A stretch of 64,000 nt of DNA from Dioscorea cayenensis subsp. rotundata (GCF_009730915.1 NC_052475.1:1984001-2048000), one strand, 5' to 3'. Positions 1 to 12,742 are shown, counted from the first letter of the stretch. Notes: a model not told the origin generated them from the letters alone. Numbers and translations are program-made.

Positions 1-1448
1 ATATTAATAATGATAAGTATCTTATCTTGTAATATCGATTTGTTAAGTTTTTTTGGTATTATTATTTATTTATTTATTTAACTCAATAAATTTTGGTTGG
101 CTTGGAGAGCTGTGTCTAGTAATAGCTCTACTCATTCATTTAAAAAAACAGAGGAGATGACACTTCAAATATTAAGCAACAAGATGAGAAATTTCTTTTA
201 AACCCATATATTATGATTTCATTTGTTTTTTTTTTTTAATTCATTTTAACACCATAAGGGTTATTGTTTAGTTTTAATAAAAACTATATATTTTTTAAAA
301 ATAATACAGTTGGGTTTAATTAATATTAATGAAAATTGAATATTTTAAAATTAAAGTTTTATTTTTTTTATTAGTAACATGTATTAATGAAATTTAATAT
401 ATTTGACATTTAAAAAAATAGTTGATAATATAAGATTCCCGAGTTAACCAAATGTTCGAACCATATTCACATTCCTAGTAATTATATTCTAAACTAAATA
501 TGAGATTCGAAACCAAACCACTTTTGAATGATATTAAAATTCAAATCATTAAATAATACTATTTAGCTTAAATTAGTAGTCCTAGCTAAGCAAATGTTAT
601 GTAATTCTTTATCTATCTCTTTATTAGAAAAGATTTAATTTTTTTATAATCTAAACCCTTGTTTTATAATTTTAAAATTTTAAGGATTTATCCTAAGCTC
701 TAAACCCTAATATTTTAAAATCTTAAACCCAAATATTATAAAATCTTTAACCCAAAATTCAAAAAACATAAACCCTAAATCCTAAATCCTAAACCCTAAA
801 CAGTAAAACCTAAGCCCAAAACCCTAAATTATAAATCGCATAACATTGAAATTTGTCTTTATAATTTAGGGTTTAGGGAGGAGGTTTCCAGTTTATCGTT
901 TACACTAAGTTTTAGATGATAAATATAAATTAGATTTTTTATAAAAAAAAATGACGTGGATCCTGATATAGATGCCAACTTGGCATCCACGTCATTCGTA
1001 CCATCAATTCCACCTAAATATCATTACTCAAATCGAATTACATGATGAATATTTTTTATATCTATTTATTTTTTTTTATGTTATACATAATTTTATATTT
1101 TTTCCTTAATTTTTAATTTTTTTTTTTCAAAAATTTCCTTTTTTTGAATATTTATTTATTTTAAAAATAATTAAATTAATTGACCCTGCCAATTGAGCCG
1201 ATTGAACTCAGAACCGTACCATCCAACCGGTTCGGTCACTAGGCTAGTTATTAAAAACATTGCTTTTTCACCGCTTGTGATAAAAAGTAACAATAAGTGG
1301 GGGTATTCGGTAATTTACATGGGAACTTAACATCAGTTTCTCAGTGAATTTGGTAATAAAAAATGAAAAGGAGGGATTTATAAGGGATGTGCAAATTTGG
1401 AGGATCATTTGTGGGTATCCAAATTATAAAAGGATTATATGTTACGGG
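1..1448. other. AT-rich intergenic DNA
   Basis: No gene is visible here. The stretch is strongly AT-rich with many homopolymer runs. It contains a telomere-like block, described separately. Near 951-998 there is a short imperfect inverted repeat whose arms read roughly AATGACGTGGATCC and GGCATCCACGTCATT; such arms are common inside DNA transposons, but no element boundaries could be defined. Confidence 0.6.
690..880. repeat. degenerate interstitial telomere-like repeat
   Basis: Several units match the plant telomere repeat CCCTAAA (read AACCCTAAATCC, AAACCCTAAAC and similar) between about 690 and 835. The reverse form TTTAGGGTTTAGGG follows near 865-880. The units are interrupted and diverged, so this is an old interstitial array or a chance telo-box-rich stretch, not a chromosome end. 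Confidence 0.55.
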
Positions 1449-1456
1449 ACCGCTGT

Positions 1457-2542
1457 CAGGGCTGCAATCGAGCCGAGCTTTGTTATGTTCAAGCTTGTAT
1501 TGATACTATTTGAACTGAGCTAGAGCCAGCCTATTTCGAGCTTCCGAGCTCGAGCCAAGCCTATTTCAAGCTTCCTTTGTGACGCTTGAGCTTGACTTGC
1601 TAAGAAAATATCAAGCTCAAGTTTTGCTCTGTAGCTATAGTATAATAGCTACAGTATGTACTAGTACAGTAATCTGCTACAATAATACAAGTACAGCATG
1701 TGTGCTACGATAATTTTAATCAATATAAAAATAGCTACAATATTAATTTAAAAAATATTTAAATTGCTACAATATCATATGGTACAGTATTAAGCTTCTC
1801 AGTTCTCACAAGCCTTAGCGAGCCGAGTTATTTAAGGCTCAAGCTCGGCTTGATTATCTACTCAAGCTTGAAAATCAAGCTCGAGCTTGATTCGTTTGGT
1901 TAATAAACGAGCATTTTTTGAGCTGAGCCTCGAGCAACTTGGTTCGTTTGCAGCTAGACCTGTTCAAGGACAGGACAACCCTCCTAAGCCCAAAGACCCA
2001 TCCAAAAATTGGGAGAGTTTGGACAAATATATAAGTCCTGATGTCCTGGTCTTGACAAAAAAAAAGAAGCCTATTTTAAAAAACGTGTTGGGTTTGATTT
2101 CATTATTAAAAGCCTGGCCCGGCTCGACCCGATCCAAATTATAAAATATATTTATTAATTAGTTTTGTATATACTTATATAATATATATTTATTATTGAT
2201 TGCCATTAATTATAATGGTTTGTTATAATTGAATAAAGATTTGCATCTCGTATTTTAATTTTTAAGTGTTTTGTAGAATAATATTTGGTCATATTCAGAT
2301 ATTAATAATATTATTAATTTTTTTTATACTTTATATATTATTTGATGAAAAACTTATTTGTATGGGCTTGGGCAAACCTTGGGTAGAGGTCTCATTAAAT
2401 TTAAATGGGTTCTGGTAAGGATTAAATCTCAAATTTTCGGCCCTGATCAGGCTTGAACAAATTTGAATTTTAATAATTATGGACAAAATCCAATCTAAAC
2501 CCGGCCTGGCCTGATCCAAGAACACGTCTATTTGCAGCCCTA
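1457..2542. mobile_element. hAT-type non-autonomous element (outer, interrupted)
   Basis: The left end reads CAGGGCTGCAATCGAGCC and the right end reads TTTGCAGCCCTA, giving a terminal inverted repeat around AGGGCTGCAA. Both ends are followed inwards by arrays of GAGCCGAGC / AAGCTCGAGC motifs. The flanks ACCGCTGT (1449-1456) and ACCGGTAG (2543-2550) match at 5 of 8 positions and could be a decayed 8-bp target duplication. No transposase is present. A second element has inserted into the right terminus. Assignment to hAT rests on terminus style and the 8-bp spacing. Confidence 0.6.
1955..2530. mobile_element. hAT-type MITE nested in the outer element
   Basis: A 576-bp element with ends TAGACCTGTTC and GAACACGTCTA (imperfect inverted repeats). 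It is flanked by a perfect 8-bp direct repeat TTTGCAGC at 1947-1954 and 2531-2538. The 8-bp duplication is the hallmark of hAT transposition. The target site lies in the right terminal repeat of the outer element, which establishes the order of insertion. The interior has GC-rich patches (CCCGGCTCGACCCG, CCCGGCCTGGCCTG) near each end and AT-rich sequence between. No coding capacity. Confidence 0.8.
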
Positions 2543-2649
2543 ACCGGTAGTTCTTTTTTTTATTTCCCATTTCCTCCGCTTTACTTTTTCTTTTTAAACT
2601 CGTCTAGCACCCCCACCAAGCAAGCCCAAAACCTGCCGGAGCGCTCATC

Positions 2650-5600
2650 GAGATGTATGAGTCCGATCACGTGGAGAAGCTGGAGGAGGCGACGGCGGTA
2701 GTGAGGAAGCAGCCGTTGCGGGTATGGCGTCTGGATAGTCGATGTTGAACTGGATCGCAGCAAGGGAAGTGGTGCAACGGCCATCTTTGGCGGTGAAGGA
2801 GCTTGTTGAGAATAGCCTCTGCGCCGGTGCTACCTCCATCTCCATCGTTGTTTAAGGATGGAGGACTCCAGCTCATCCAGGTTTCTGATAACGGACATAG
2901 CATCCGGGTATTTTTCCTCTCCTGTATATGATACCCCAAATGCCTTGCTTGCATTTGATTTTTTTCCTTCACGACGTATCTGAGTGGTTCTTCTGATGAT
3001 TTCTCCACGGAAGGACATTAATTTGGCCTTTCCCATTGTTTGCCATTATTAAATTTCAGCTTTTGCAACAATAAGAGCGATGGAGGTTAAAATTTTAGTT
3101 CCATTCTCGGAGGGAAGTGTCTTAGCGGTCCAGTAATTGCTGTTTCATATGACAAATTTATTAGTAGTGTCATATCATTATTATGGTTTAGGTTGATTGA
3201 TAATTTGAACTTTGTATATATATAGTAAGATTGAAAATTAGTGCTTGGTGGCGCTCTAATTTACTAAGGAAATGTGGCCGAAGACTGTCCCTTTTAGTTG
3301 ATAGAAAATTTGAACTTTCTATATAACAAGATTTTTATAGACAATAATCTTGTTTAATGTTAAGATTTTCTCAAAGTTAACAAATAATATCTGGTTGGTT
3401 CCCAACTTTTTCATTGTAACAGAAAGGTTGACGTTTAGTTGATAAAATAAGTGGAAAAATCACATAATAGATACTTAATATAGATCGTCTTGTACCCTCT
3501 TTGACACATGTAGAACTTGTCATTGGAAGTAATGGATATTGGATAGTTTTGTTTCAACGATGGTGCTTTTCATTAATGGTACGGCGACAGGTTTTTAAAT
3601 ACATTCTGCGCTTGGAAATTATGATTAGATATAGCTTCAGAAACTAAGTTGTGGAGTTTTAGACAATTTGTGTTAAACTTGAATTATCCTTCTGTAATTA
3701 ATTCAAATCCAACCAGGAGAAGTTGGTTAAGTGCTGTGTTTTTTTAAGCAGGTAAAAATGAGAGCTAAATATGTGTGTTGATATTTAGAGTTGATGCGCA
3801 CATAATCTAAATTAGAAAGAAGACCTGCATAAATAATGCATGCTTATATGATATTGATATATCTGAACTCATGTTAGGTATGACAGGACAAAGTCTTATT
3901 TTGCTTGTGGTATGATATAACATTTGCTTTGGAATGTCAAGATAATCCCAAGAAAGATTGTTGCCCTCAAATTTTACCATAATATCCTTCAATCTCATCT
4001 GGAGTGGTGGCATTACATTCCTGCTAGTAATTTTAGAACTCTGGTTAACTTAGATTTCTGCTGCATTTAGACAAGACAGATTCTCGGTCCCAAATTAAGA
4101 GATGGGTTAAGGACATAACATGTTCCAGCTATTATCATAAAATAATTTGTAGGTGATGTTAAACAATTTGAGTAGATCAAGATTGTTTGGCGGAAAGAAT
4201 CTAACCTTTTTGCATGATATAACCAGGCAGCATTTACTGTACTGATTCATGGATCATTTAGCTGGAGCCTGGAGGATTAATCATTGCTAGTTATCTGTGA
4301 GCACAGGTTTAGTCATCATCTCTTAACAAGGCTTACGTTTATGGTGTTATTGTTCGGTGGAAAATTTTTTAGGAGTATTTTGAAATTTAAATGTTAAATT
4401 GCTGTCATTGTTGAGAATCAGAGGAATGGAGGCTAGAAATACTATTAATTGGTTGAGGAGCAAAGGCAAAAATTTGCTTTTTAGTTCTTGACTTTGTTTA
4501 GGTGTATAACAAGCACTAAAAATAATTTATGTCTGTCCAGGCAACTGGCAAAGTTAATATATATATTGAAAAAAGGTGGAAACAATGTATGAAATAGATC
4601 CATTTTTTTTAGTGAGAAAGGAAATACTTGTTGTGAATACTTTTTTCAAGGTCTCAACCCATGTTGCTTCTCCATTATCCAAGGTTACCTGTTCTTTTTT
4701 TGCAAGCATTTATTTGTTAAATTTTTGAAGTACTTTTTGGCACTTTTTAGAAAACCATGTTGATTTTTTTGGGACGCCTTCATTGATTCTTTTCTTTTCA
4801 TCTATCTTTCAATTATTTCATCTACATGCATTGTGACAACATTATTGAAAAAAAATGAATCATTTATTTAATTAATCTTCTAATGTCGTCCATATTTTAC
4901 TCATCAAGCCTTTGGGTTTTAAGGTTTTAATTGATTTCATTTAAAATTGTTTCGACTTGGTTTCCTTAGTGTGTTGCTTTGCATCAAGATGTGAGATGTG
5001 AACAAGTTTTCACTTTCAGATTTTTAGGTAATGTTTTTGGAAAGTCTTCTTGAAATATGGAAACAAAGTGTTAATTTAACATGTTAATTAGAAAAGGATT
5101 TATGTTTGCATGTGCAATAGTTTTTTGCTTGTGTATACCTCCATTTTTTTACTTTGCTAATAATTTTATGGGGGTTTTTGGATTCTGATAGGTTGGTTGA
5201 ATGTGCAGAATTGAAGAGAGCTATAGAAATTGTGTATTCTGCAACTTTGCCAAAAGCTTCTAAACCATTCATTTATGTGTCTATTAACTTATCACCTGAA
5301 GATGTAGATATACATATACATCCAGCAAAGGGAGAGGTATCCTTGGTAACTCTTATGAAATAAATCAGCAAACTAACTTTATTCAAATGGTCCATCTTTC
5401 TTTTTGGTTTTGCTAAACATGCTTTTGAGTTCAAGATAGGTTTGCATTTACCCATATTAGTGGCTCTACACATCACTTCTTCAATTGCATGTCTAAATCT
5501 ACCATCCAGATGGTAAATAGCTTAATTTTACCTATTTGTATGAATGATCAGGTAAGCCTTTTGAATCAGGATGGTATTGCTGACAGGAGCCAGAACACAA

Positions 5601-6390
5601 TAGAGTCCAAGTTGATGAGTGCTAACACTACAAGGACATTTCTATCTCAGATATGTTAATAGGTTTTGATTTATAAGTATTTAGCTGCCACTCTGTGTAA
5701 TTTGCCCATTAAATTATATAATTTATTTTGTTAAATTTATTTAGGGTAATGTAGCATCATGTTGTTATAATTTATTTTGTTAAATTCATTTAGGGTAATG
5801 TAGCATCATGTTGTTTGTGTATTTGTGCGTCTGTGGTGGCTCTGTGTAAGGAGCTCCACTATATTAGAGAACTTACAATGATATGGGATAGGATAAGACA
5901 AATAATATTTCAGTTTTCTTTTGCAAGAAAAGTTCACGAGAAAAAAAAGATCATTAACAAGTTCACTTTTTAGGGTCTTATTCTTCAGTTCATATTCTAT
6001 TAGAATTTACTAGTTGCTTAGTTTATTTAATATAGTGGATTTACGATTTTACTAAAAATGATTTAGACTTGCAAACACTTGTCAATGTATGTCCCGATTA
6101 TGCTCTCTATGAATAGAACCTTGACAGATCAAAACTGTCTCCATTAGCCTGCAAATATGTTTGACTCTAATGTCTACACCAGTAGGATGAATGTATTACA
6201 TTATCATATGAAGCCTTCAATGGCTTTTGCCAAAAAAAATCCAGAAGCATGTGCGTACTTTTAACCTTTCAGTTTTGGGATATTGTAAAAAACTGTACAT
6301 GTAACAGCCTAGCTGATCACACTTTCTGCATTGTTTCTGCAGGAGATAGACATCTACTTTATGAATGTACTGAATGTGAGCTAATCCTGC
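2650..6390 (+). pseudogene. MLH1: MLH1 mismatch-repair pseudogene, fragmentary
   Basis: Four exon remnants in gene order match plant MLH1, the MutL homologue whose N-terminal ATPase drives mismatch repair. (1) 2720-2907 encodes the N-terminal start, including [17 protein letters not shown], and ends at a GT donor. (2) About 5190-5336 encodes RLVECAELKRAIEIVYSATL and onward to the HPAKGE region. (3) 5552-5650 begins VSLLNQDGIADRSQ after an AG acceptor. (4) 6273-6380 encodes FWDIVKNCTCNSLADHTFC, matching the C-terminal domain. A one-base insertion creates TAA at 2853-2855, and an earlier frame break lies near 2735. ATPase residues are changed (NSLDAG to NSLCAG, DDGHG to DNGHS). Exons between residues about 70 and 270, and most of the centre, are not recognisable. 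Non-functional; a live MLH1 should exist elsewhere in the genome. Confidence 0.85.
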
Positions 6391-7257
6391 TTAGCTTTCT
6401 TCATATGCTTCTCCTGCAGATCAATGATTAGATGTCAGTTGACATGTAGCCCAGGTAAGGCATGCATGACAGGGATAACTAAAACTAACTTATTGAATAA
6501 AGTATAAGTACCTAAACACTGTCGTTGTGCTATCATTGATAAACAACATATTCATTGTGATTGAAGGGCTTCTTGATGGGGTCGTCGCTGGTGGAGGGGG
6601 GGGTGACCGGTCCTGGTGGTGGTGGGGTGACCGGTCCCTGGTGGTGGGGGGGTGACCAGTGCTGGTGGCGGTTTGTGCCTTCGGAATAGAGTTTCAGCAC
6701 ATCTGGTGGCCAATGCTGTCACAAAAGCCATGACAGCAGCTTCACCAATCCTGGGACACAGACAATCATGTGCCCTGCGGTACATGACGTTTACAAATAT
6801 GGTTTTGTGCCCAAAAAGAGTGTCAACTGGTGCCTGTGGTGCAGCTTTTAGTTGACGCCAGCGCCGCAAGTGAAATTTCGTAAATATAGCTGCAGCCACG
6901 GAAGCTGCTGACGTGACAGTGGATTTCACTGCAGCAAAGATTATCTTGTACCACGGTGCACCTGCCTGCGCCATGTGTTCTGTTTGAACAAACACAAAGA
7001 AATAGATAAGAGCATGGAGCGGCTAAACTATCACATTTGAACATCTGTGCTGTGTGTTTCAGCCAAAGATTGGTTGTGGTTAAGAAATATTGTCACCAAC
7101 TCTCAAAGTTCCCTGCCAGGATCCTTGTGGGCAGAGGGCTGTAAGCTTGTATAGAATATTACTTATTCTGTGTTTCAGCCAAGAGCATCAGTAATATAGA
7201 CAAAGGATTGGTGCTCCTGAACATTCAAATGTTCAGGCTCATGTTTGTGTAGTAGTG
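6391..7257. repeat. GC-rich segment with a short minisatellite
   Basis: The segment between the MLH1 remnant and a Copia remnant is notably GC-richer than its neighbours. About 6590-6668 holds three roughly 27-28-bp units built on GGTGACCGGTCCTGGTGGTGG. A 147-codon open frame on the minus strand (6552-6995) reads through it, but its C-terminal half is just the repeat (THTG/P-rich) and the remainder matches nothing I recognise. No gene is called. Confidence 0.5.
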
Positions 7258-9957
7258 TTACAGGTGGTTTTCAGATTTGTCTAGTTTTTCTGTTTCTACT
7301 AATGCAGCTACTTTTGTCTGTTGAACAGCTTTCATTAGTTTTGGTACAGGATTTGGCTGGTTGTATGTCTTTTTGTTTTTTATGCAGTTATATTTTTTTC
7401 TTTTGAATATTTTTAGTAGTGTAGCAGAATTTCTGATATTAGATTTATTTGATATATGTAATTTAACTCCAATAGCATACCCTAGAAATATGCATTTCAT
7501 TGCCCTTGCCTCAAGTTTACCATCATTCACATGAGCATAAGCAGGACAACCAAATATACGCAAATCAGAATAATCAGAGGGTTTACCGGACCATACCTCT
7601 TGAGGAGTCTTCAAATCAATTGCAGTTGATGGGGATCTATTCACCAGATAATAAGCAGTGTTAACTGCTTCGGCCCAAAATTGCTTAGAGAGAGGCCAGC
7701 ACTTAATCGCATGCATCGAGCACGCTGTAATAGTGTTTGGTTCATGCGTTCTGCAACTCCATCTTGCTGTGGTGTATATCGTATAGTGTGGTGCCTCACT
7801 ATACCTTCTTTCTTGCAAAATTCATCAAATGGTTTATTACAAAATTCTAAACCATTATCTGTTCTGAGTGTCTTGACTTGTTTGTCTGTCCGTTTTTCAG
7901 CCATAGTCTTCCACTCCTTAAACCTCCCAAACACCTCATCCTTTGATCTCAGAAAATATACCCAGACATTTCTGGAATAATCATCAATAATAGTAACGAA
8001 GTACCAGCATTTGCCATAAGACTCAACTGGAGAGGGACCCCACAAATCTGAATGAATATAATCAAGAATACCAGTTGAAGTGTGCTTTCCAGAACTGAAT
8101 TTCACCCTGCGTTGCTTTCCCATAACACAAGTCTCACAAAATTTCAGTTTACCAGTTTCTGCACCACCCAACAATCCTTGTTTGCTTAGCACTGCAAGCC
8201 CTCTCTCACTCATGTGACCCAGTCTGTAATGCCATAATTCTGTTCTATCATCATGCTGCTCTGAGGAATGAGATACAACCACTGTTCTCATCACTGAACT
8301 GCCCATCAGTAAGTAAATACCATGCTGCAATCTACCTTTCATGACTACCAGAGCACCTTTAAAAACTCTTAATTGCTCACCATCACCAGAGAAACTGTAC
8401 CCCTGTTTTGCTAGAGTACCAATAGCAATCAAGTTCTTGCGTAGACCAGGAACATACCATGCATCAAATGTTCTGACTATTCCATCATACATCTTAATCT
8501 GTACAGAACCACTGCCTTCAACACTAAGTTCCTCATCATCACCCAAATGCACACTGTCTTTCCAATCCTTGAAAGAAGTGAATAATTCCTTTGAGAATGT
8601 CATATGATAAGATGCACCAGTGTCCAAGACCCAAGTATTTGCAGAACCTGAAATACTGACAGTCAAAACATCACTTCCCACACCTTCATCAAAACTATCC
8701 ACTGCTACATCATCATTATCTTGCATCACTGTAATTCCTTTCTGCACTATAGATGCACTAGCATTACCACTTGATTCTTTATTCTCATATCCTTTCTTCC
8801 TTTGTGGGCAATCCTTCCTAAAGTGACCTTTTTCTTTACAGAAAAAACAACGTAATCCTCAAGGTATCGATTTGGAACGTGATTTTCCCCTGTTCCTAAT
8901 CCCGTTCCTTGATCCTGCCTCTGCTAACAATCAAACCTGCTTCTGCACCATCTTCTTTGGAACCAGAAACCTTCCGCTTCAATTCCTTAGATTGCATAGC
9001 ATCCTTCACATCGCTAACAGAAATAATGTCTCTACCATATAGCATAGTATCAACAAAATTCTCATATGAATTTGGCAAGGAACATAAGAGGATGATAGCT
9101 TGATCCTCATCATCAATTTTAACACCAACACTTTGTAGATCTGGAATAATCTGGTTAAAATTGTCAAGATAATCTTTCACCTGCATATTCTCTGTCATCC
9201 GAAAGGTATACAAACGCTACTTTTGATATAACCGGTTGGTTAGGGGTTTCTTCTGAAACTTGCTTTCCAGCTTCTTACATAATCCTGCCGCAGTCGTTTC
9301 ATCAATGACCTCTCACAAGACTTCATCAGTTAGACTCAAAAAAATAGCGCTATGAGCCTTTGCCAAAATCTCTGCCTTCTCGTCCACCTTCATCTCCGCT
9401 GGTAATTTTCCTTCTCCTTCCAATGCTGTCGCACATCCCTGCTGAACCAGAATCACCTTCATCTTGATCTTCCACAGAGTGAATCATTCGATCCATTGAA
9501 CTTCTCAATTTCGAATTTATGAGAGGCCATCCTTTCTGCGAACCCAGAAACCCTAAATTCGAAGTTGAATTCAAGGGATCTTGCTCTGATGCCACTTGTT
9601 ATGCCAAACACAGCAATAATATGAAGAAAAAACAAAAGAAAATAGTAGCACACAAAGATTTACGTGGTTCGGTCTATATGACCTACGTCCACGGGCAGGG
9701 AGATAGAGATTTCTTATTCTTCTCTTTCAAGGAAAAAACTCATATATATGATACAGATAAAACCCTATATATATCCAAATTAAAATAAAATAATATAACC
9801 CACAATGGATAAGTCTGTTGGGCAGGCCCAAGCCAAAAGCCCACCACAGATTTTCATTGAAATCTCTAATTTAGGGTTAACTCTCTAAATTAGGGTTGAG
9901 TCATAATTTGGATAGGGTTACAATCACAATCAATTTCAGATTCAAGGTATCTCAACA
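7258..9957 (-). mobile_element. Copia retrotransposon remnant (gag, protease, integrase, 5' LTR)
   Basis: A minus-strand Ty1/Copia element of the Tnt1-like style. From 5' to 3' it shows: an LTR (9957-9597); a primer-binding site TGGCATCAGAGC near 9583-9594; a gag beginning MASHKFEIEKFNG at 9530 with an early frameshift; a CCHC-type knuckle with FFCKEKGHFRKDC near 8845; a protease with DTGASYHMT (about 8610); and an integrase with HSDLWGP, TDNGLEF and QQDGVAERMN, which hold the D, D and E residues. The frame breaks near 7650, and integrase C-terminal sequence (VNTAYYLVNRSPS, FLGYAIG) continues in another frame to 7258. Reverse transcriptase, RNase H and the second LTR are missing, so it is truncated and inactive. 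Confidence 0.88.
9597..9957 (-). repeat. 5' LTR of the Copia remnant
   Basis: A 361-bp LTR. On the plus strand it runs from TGTTATGCC to CTCAACA, so both strands show TG...CA ends. It lies 2 bp from the primer-binding site. No matching second LTR is present at the truncated end. Confidence 0.75.
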
Positions 9958-10649
9958 ACTTACATACTTGGCAGTATTTGAGAAAGCATTAAGATCAAAT
10001 TCAACAGGCAGACAGCGAGGAGAAGAGTTGACGAAGCAACATTCTTATGTGAATTATGAACTACATTGCCTGTAGGGTCAATCACCTGATAAAATTAAAC
10101 CAGACGTTATTGTATGACAATATTATGAAAAATTCAAATCACTACAGTTAGTAGAGAAGTGAGCCAATCAGAGACAAGTTCATCATCAAAACATAAAAAA
10201 ACACAGCAAGGAAAACATTAAAAAGAACTTGAGAAAAAACACTCTTCCCTATCTACCTGCAACTTGAGCCCCTAAACTGATCTAAAGGTTAACAGAAAGC
10301 AAAGAAGCAGAAAATGAATTGCAAATTGGATAAAAGCCTTCTCCATCTGTCCAAAACAATACATCTTGTGGCTTCAAGACCTTGAAGAAAATCCTTGTTA
10401 ACCACCCCCCTATGGGTCCATAGGTACTATGTATATCTTACTGAGTTACACGACTTTTGATAATTTTTCTCCGGATCATAAGGCATACGTACCCCCTTGA
10501 TGGCTCCATAGGTACTACGTATACCTTACTGAGTTACATGACTTTTGATAATTTTTCTTTGGGTCATAAGACATACCTACTTGGCAGTAATAAGCTAGAA
10601 GATAGAGCCTAAGAGGTACGCAAAGGCTATAAAGAGATCCGAATGGCAA
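9958..10649. repeat. unassigned spacer with an ~86-bp tandem duplication
   Basis: No gene is recognised. Two diverged copies of an 86-bp unit lie at about 10405-10490 and 10491-10575; each contains CCATAGGTACTA, CTTACTGAGTTACA and GACTTTTGATAATTTTTCT. The rest looks like unremarkable AT-rich spacer between two oppositely oriented Copia remnants. Confidence 0.5.
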
Positions 10650-12310
10650 GACACGAGGACCCAGGAAATAATGGTTCTTGAGGCAAATCAAACATGGACT
10701 TTGTAGCCTTTACCCCTTGGGAATAAAACACATTGATTGCAAATAGGTTAGACGATCAAGTACAAGTCGAACTGCACTATTGAAAGATATAAAGAACATT
10801 TGGTGGCCAAGCGCTTTACACAGATCGAGGGCCTAAATTTTCATGAGACACTCACACCAGTTGCAAATTTCGTGTTCATGCGCGTGTTCCTATTAGTTGC
10901 AATAACGCGAGGATGGGAATTGCATTAAATGGATGTCAACAATGCCTTCTTGCATAGAGACTTTATTGAAGGAGGTTTACATGAGACTACCGCCTGGATT
11001 TCAGACGGGTCATGAGTGCAAAGTGTGCCAGTTATACAAATCACTCTAGCGTTTCCTCCATGCTTCTTGCAATTGATTCATAAAATTGAGTGATACACTT
11101 CAAAGATATGGATTTGTCCAATCTCGTGCCGATTAGTCATTATTCATCTTTCGTAAGGGGGGGAGGATGTATTTTTGGGCATGTTAGTTTACATTGATGA
11201 TATTATCTTGATGAGAAATGATCCAGATGCTTGTTTAGTTTTCAAATCCTATTTACCTAAGTGTTTCAATATAAAAGATCTCGGGGTATTGTAATACTTC
11301 TTGGGGATTTAGGTACCTTACTCACCAAAGGGCTTGTTTTTGTGCTAACGCAAGTACGCTTTAGATATTTGTCTGAAAGGGGGTTTCTTAGGAGCAAGCC
11401 GACAGAGATCCCTACAAAGCAGGGCCACCATTTGGGGCTGGCTGAGGGGAACCTTGTTAAGGATGGTGTAATTGATCGGCGACTTGTTGGCGGACTTATC
11501 TATCGGACCATCATGTGGCCAAAGATGTCATATACCATGCACATATTATCCCAATTTTCATAGGCACCAATTTGGAGGCAGCTATGTGAGGTGTTCTCTA
11601 TATCAAGGGCTTATGGGTCAAGTGATTCTTCTTCGAGTAGATTGCTACTTGCTATTATATTGCATGCTTTTTGTGACTTGGATTAGGTGAGTTATCCTAT
11701 CACACATCATTCCTTGACTGGCTATTTAGTCATACTTGGTTCATTGTTGGTCTCTTGGAAAATGAAGAAATAAAGCACCATTTCAAGATGATCGGCAAAG
11801 GCATAATACAAGGCCATAGCAGCTACTACAAATGAGATGATTGGTTGAAGTCTCTTTTAGCATCTTTGGGTTGGCACTTGCCTCTGATAGTCAATCGGTG
11901 ATACATATAACAGCGAATCCTGTGTTTCATAATCAACGCACCAAGCATATCGAGATCAATTATTATTTCGTTCAATAGCAAGATAAAGCTAGCACGATTG
12001 CTACAAGCCATTTATGGTCAAAGTCTCATCCTGTAGACATTTTCACAAATGCCCTTGGAAGCTCACAGTTTCAATTTTCACTTGGCAAGTTGGGCATTTA
12101 TGACGTGTATGCTCTAACTTGAGAAGGAGTATTGGAAATTGTATATTTAATAGCTATATGTTTGAATATTAGCTGTATGATTGATAACTATATAACTATT
12201 ATAGGGTAGGTGGCATTTTGGGAGACAGAGATTTAGGAGGACATATGGTTGTATTTATAAATACTCTCTCTTGTAAACATTGCATCATATTAAAATCAAG
12301 AAATTTTTTT
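10650..12310 (+). mobile_element. Copia retrotransposon remnant (reverse transcriptase, RNase H, 3' LTR piece)
   Basis: A plus-strand Copia fragment independent of the previous one. Recognisable pieces are: EANQTWTL near 10680; LVAKRFTQIEGLNFHETLTPVA near 10805; MDVNNAFLH near 10935; the reverse-transcriptase core LVYIDDIIL near 11190; RRLVGGLIYRTI near 11480; the RNase H region SLTGYLVILGSLLVSWK near 11715; and NQRTKHIEINYYFV with VDIFTNALG to about 12060. Many stops and frameshifts interrupt it. A purine-rich tract GAGAAGGAG at 12121-12129 precedes TATTGGAAATTG, probably a decayed start of the 3' LTR. It lacks gag, protease and integrase. Confidence 0.85.
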
Positions 12311-12411
12311 TTTTTTTCCAATATGTTCTCCATATCGTCAATAGTAGCCGATGCCTCAGACACTCAAACAGCTTAGGCACTTCTACACACATCATATGCC
12401 AACAAGAGTCA

Positions 12412-12742
12412 TAGTGCTCATCATGACTCTCCAATTAATGCGGAACTTGATGCTATTTGTCATGCTTTATCCATCTGCAGAGAGAGAAGCTGGAATCCAA
12501 ATCGAATTTTCACTGATTGCCCGGGTGCTGCGAAGTTGGCTGGGATGATTAACAAGCTGCGAAACATCCTCCATGATTTCCAAAATGTTTGCATATCAAC
12601 CATTCCTAGAGATGAAAACCTACTTGCTGATGAGTTGGCTGCTTTTGGGAGAATCAATCCACATTTATCACTCTTCTTCAGAGGCATGGATCGCCCAAAT
12701 TGGCTGGAAGAAATGTGCACTTGTCTCAATCTTAGTTTTTGA
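12412..12742 (+). pseudogene. RNase H-like (RVT_3-type) domain fragment
   Basis: The plus frame ending at TGA 12740-12742 reads NAELDAICHALSICRERSW, IFTDCPGAAKLAG, STIPRDENLLADELAAFG and GMDRPNWLEEMCTC. This is the layout of the plant RNase H-like family found in LINE-derived and domesticated proteins: an E in the first motif, a D in the FTD motif, and a late D in LLADELA. It begins without a start codon or N-terminal part directly after the Copia 3' end, so it is a fragment. It could be part of a LINE or of an uncharacterised host gene. Confidence 0.6.

Noticed and set aside
6552..6995. 147-codon minus-strand open frame in GC-rich DNA
   Set aside because: Its C-terminal third is a translated minisatellite, the remainder matches no family I know, and the opposite strand is equally open.
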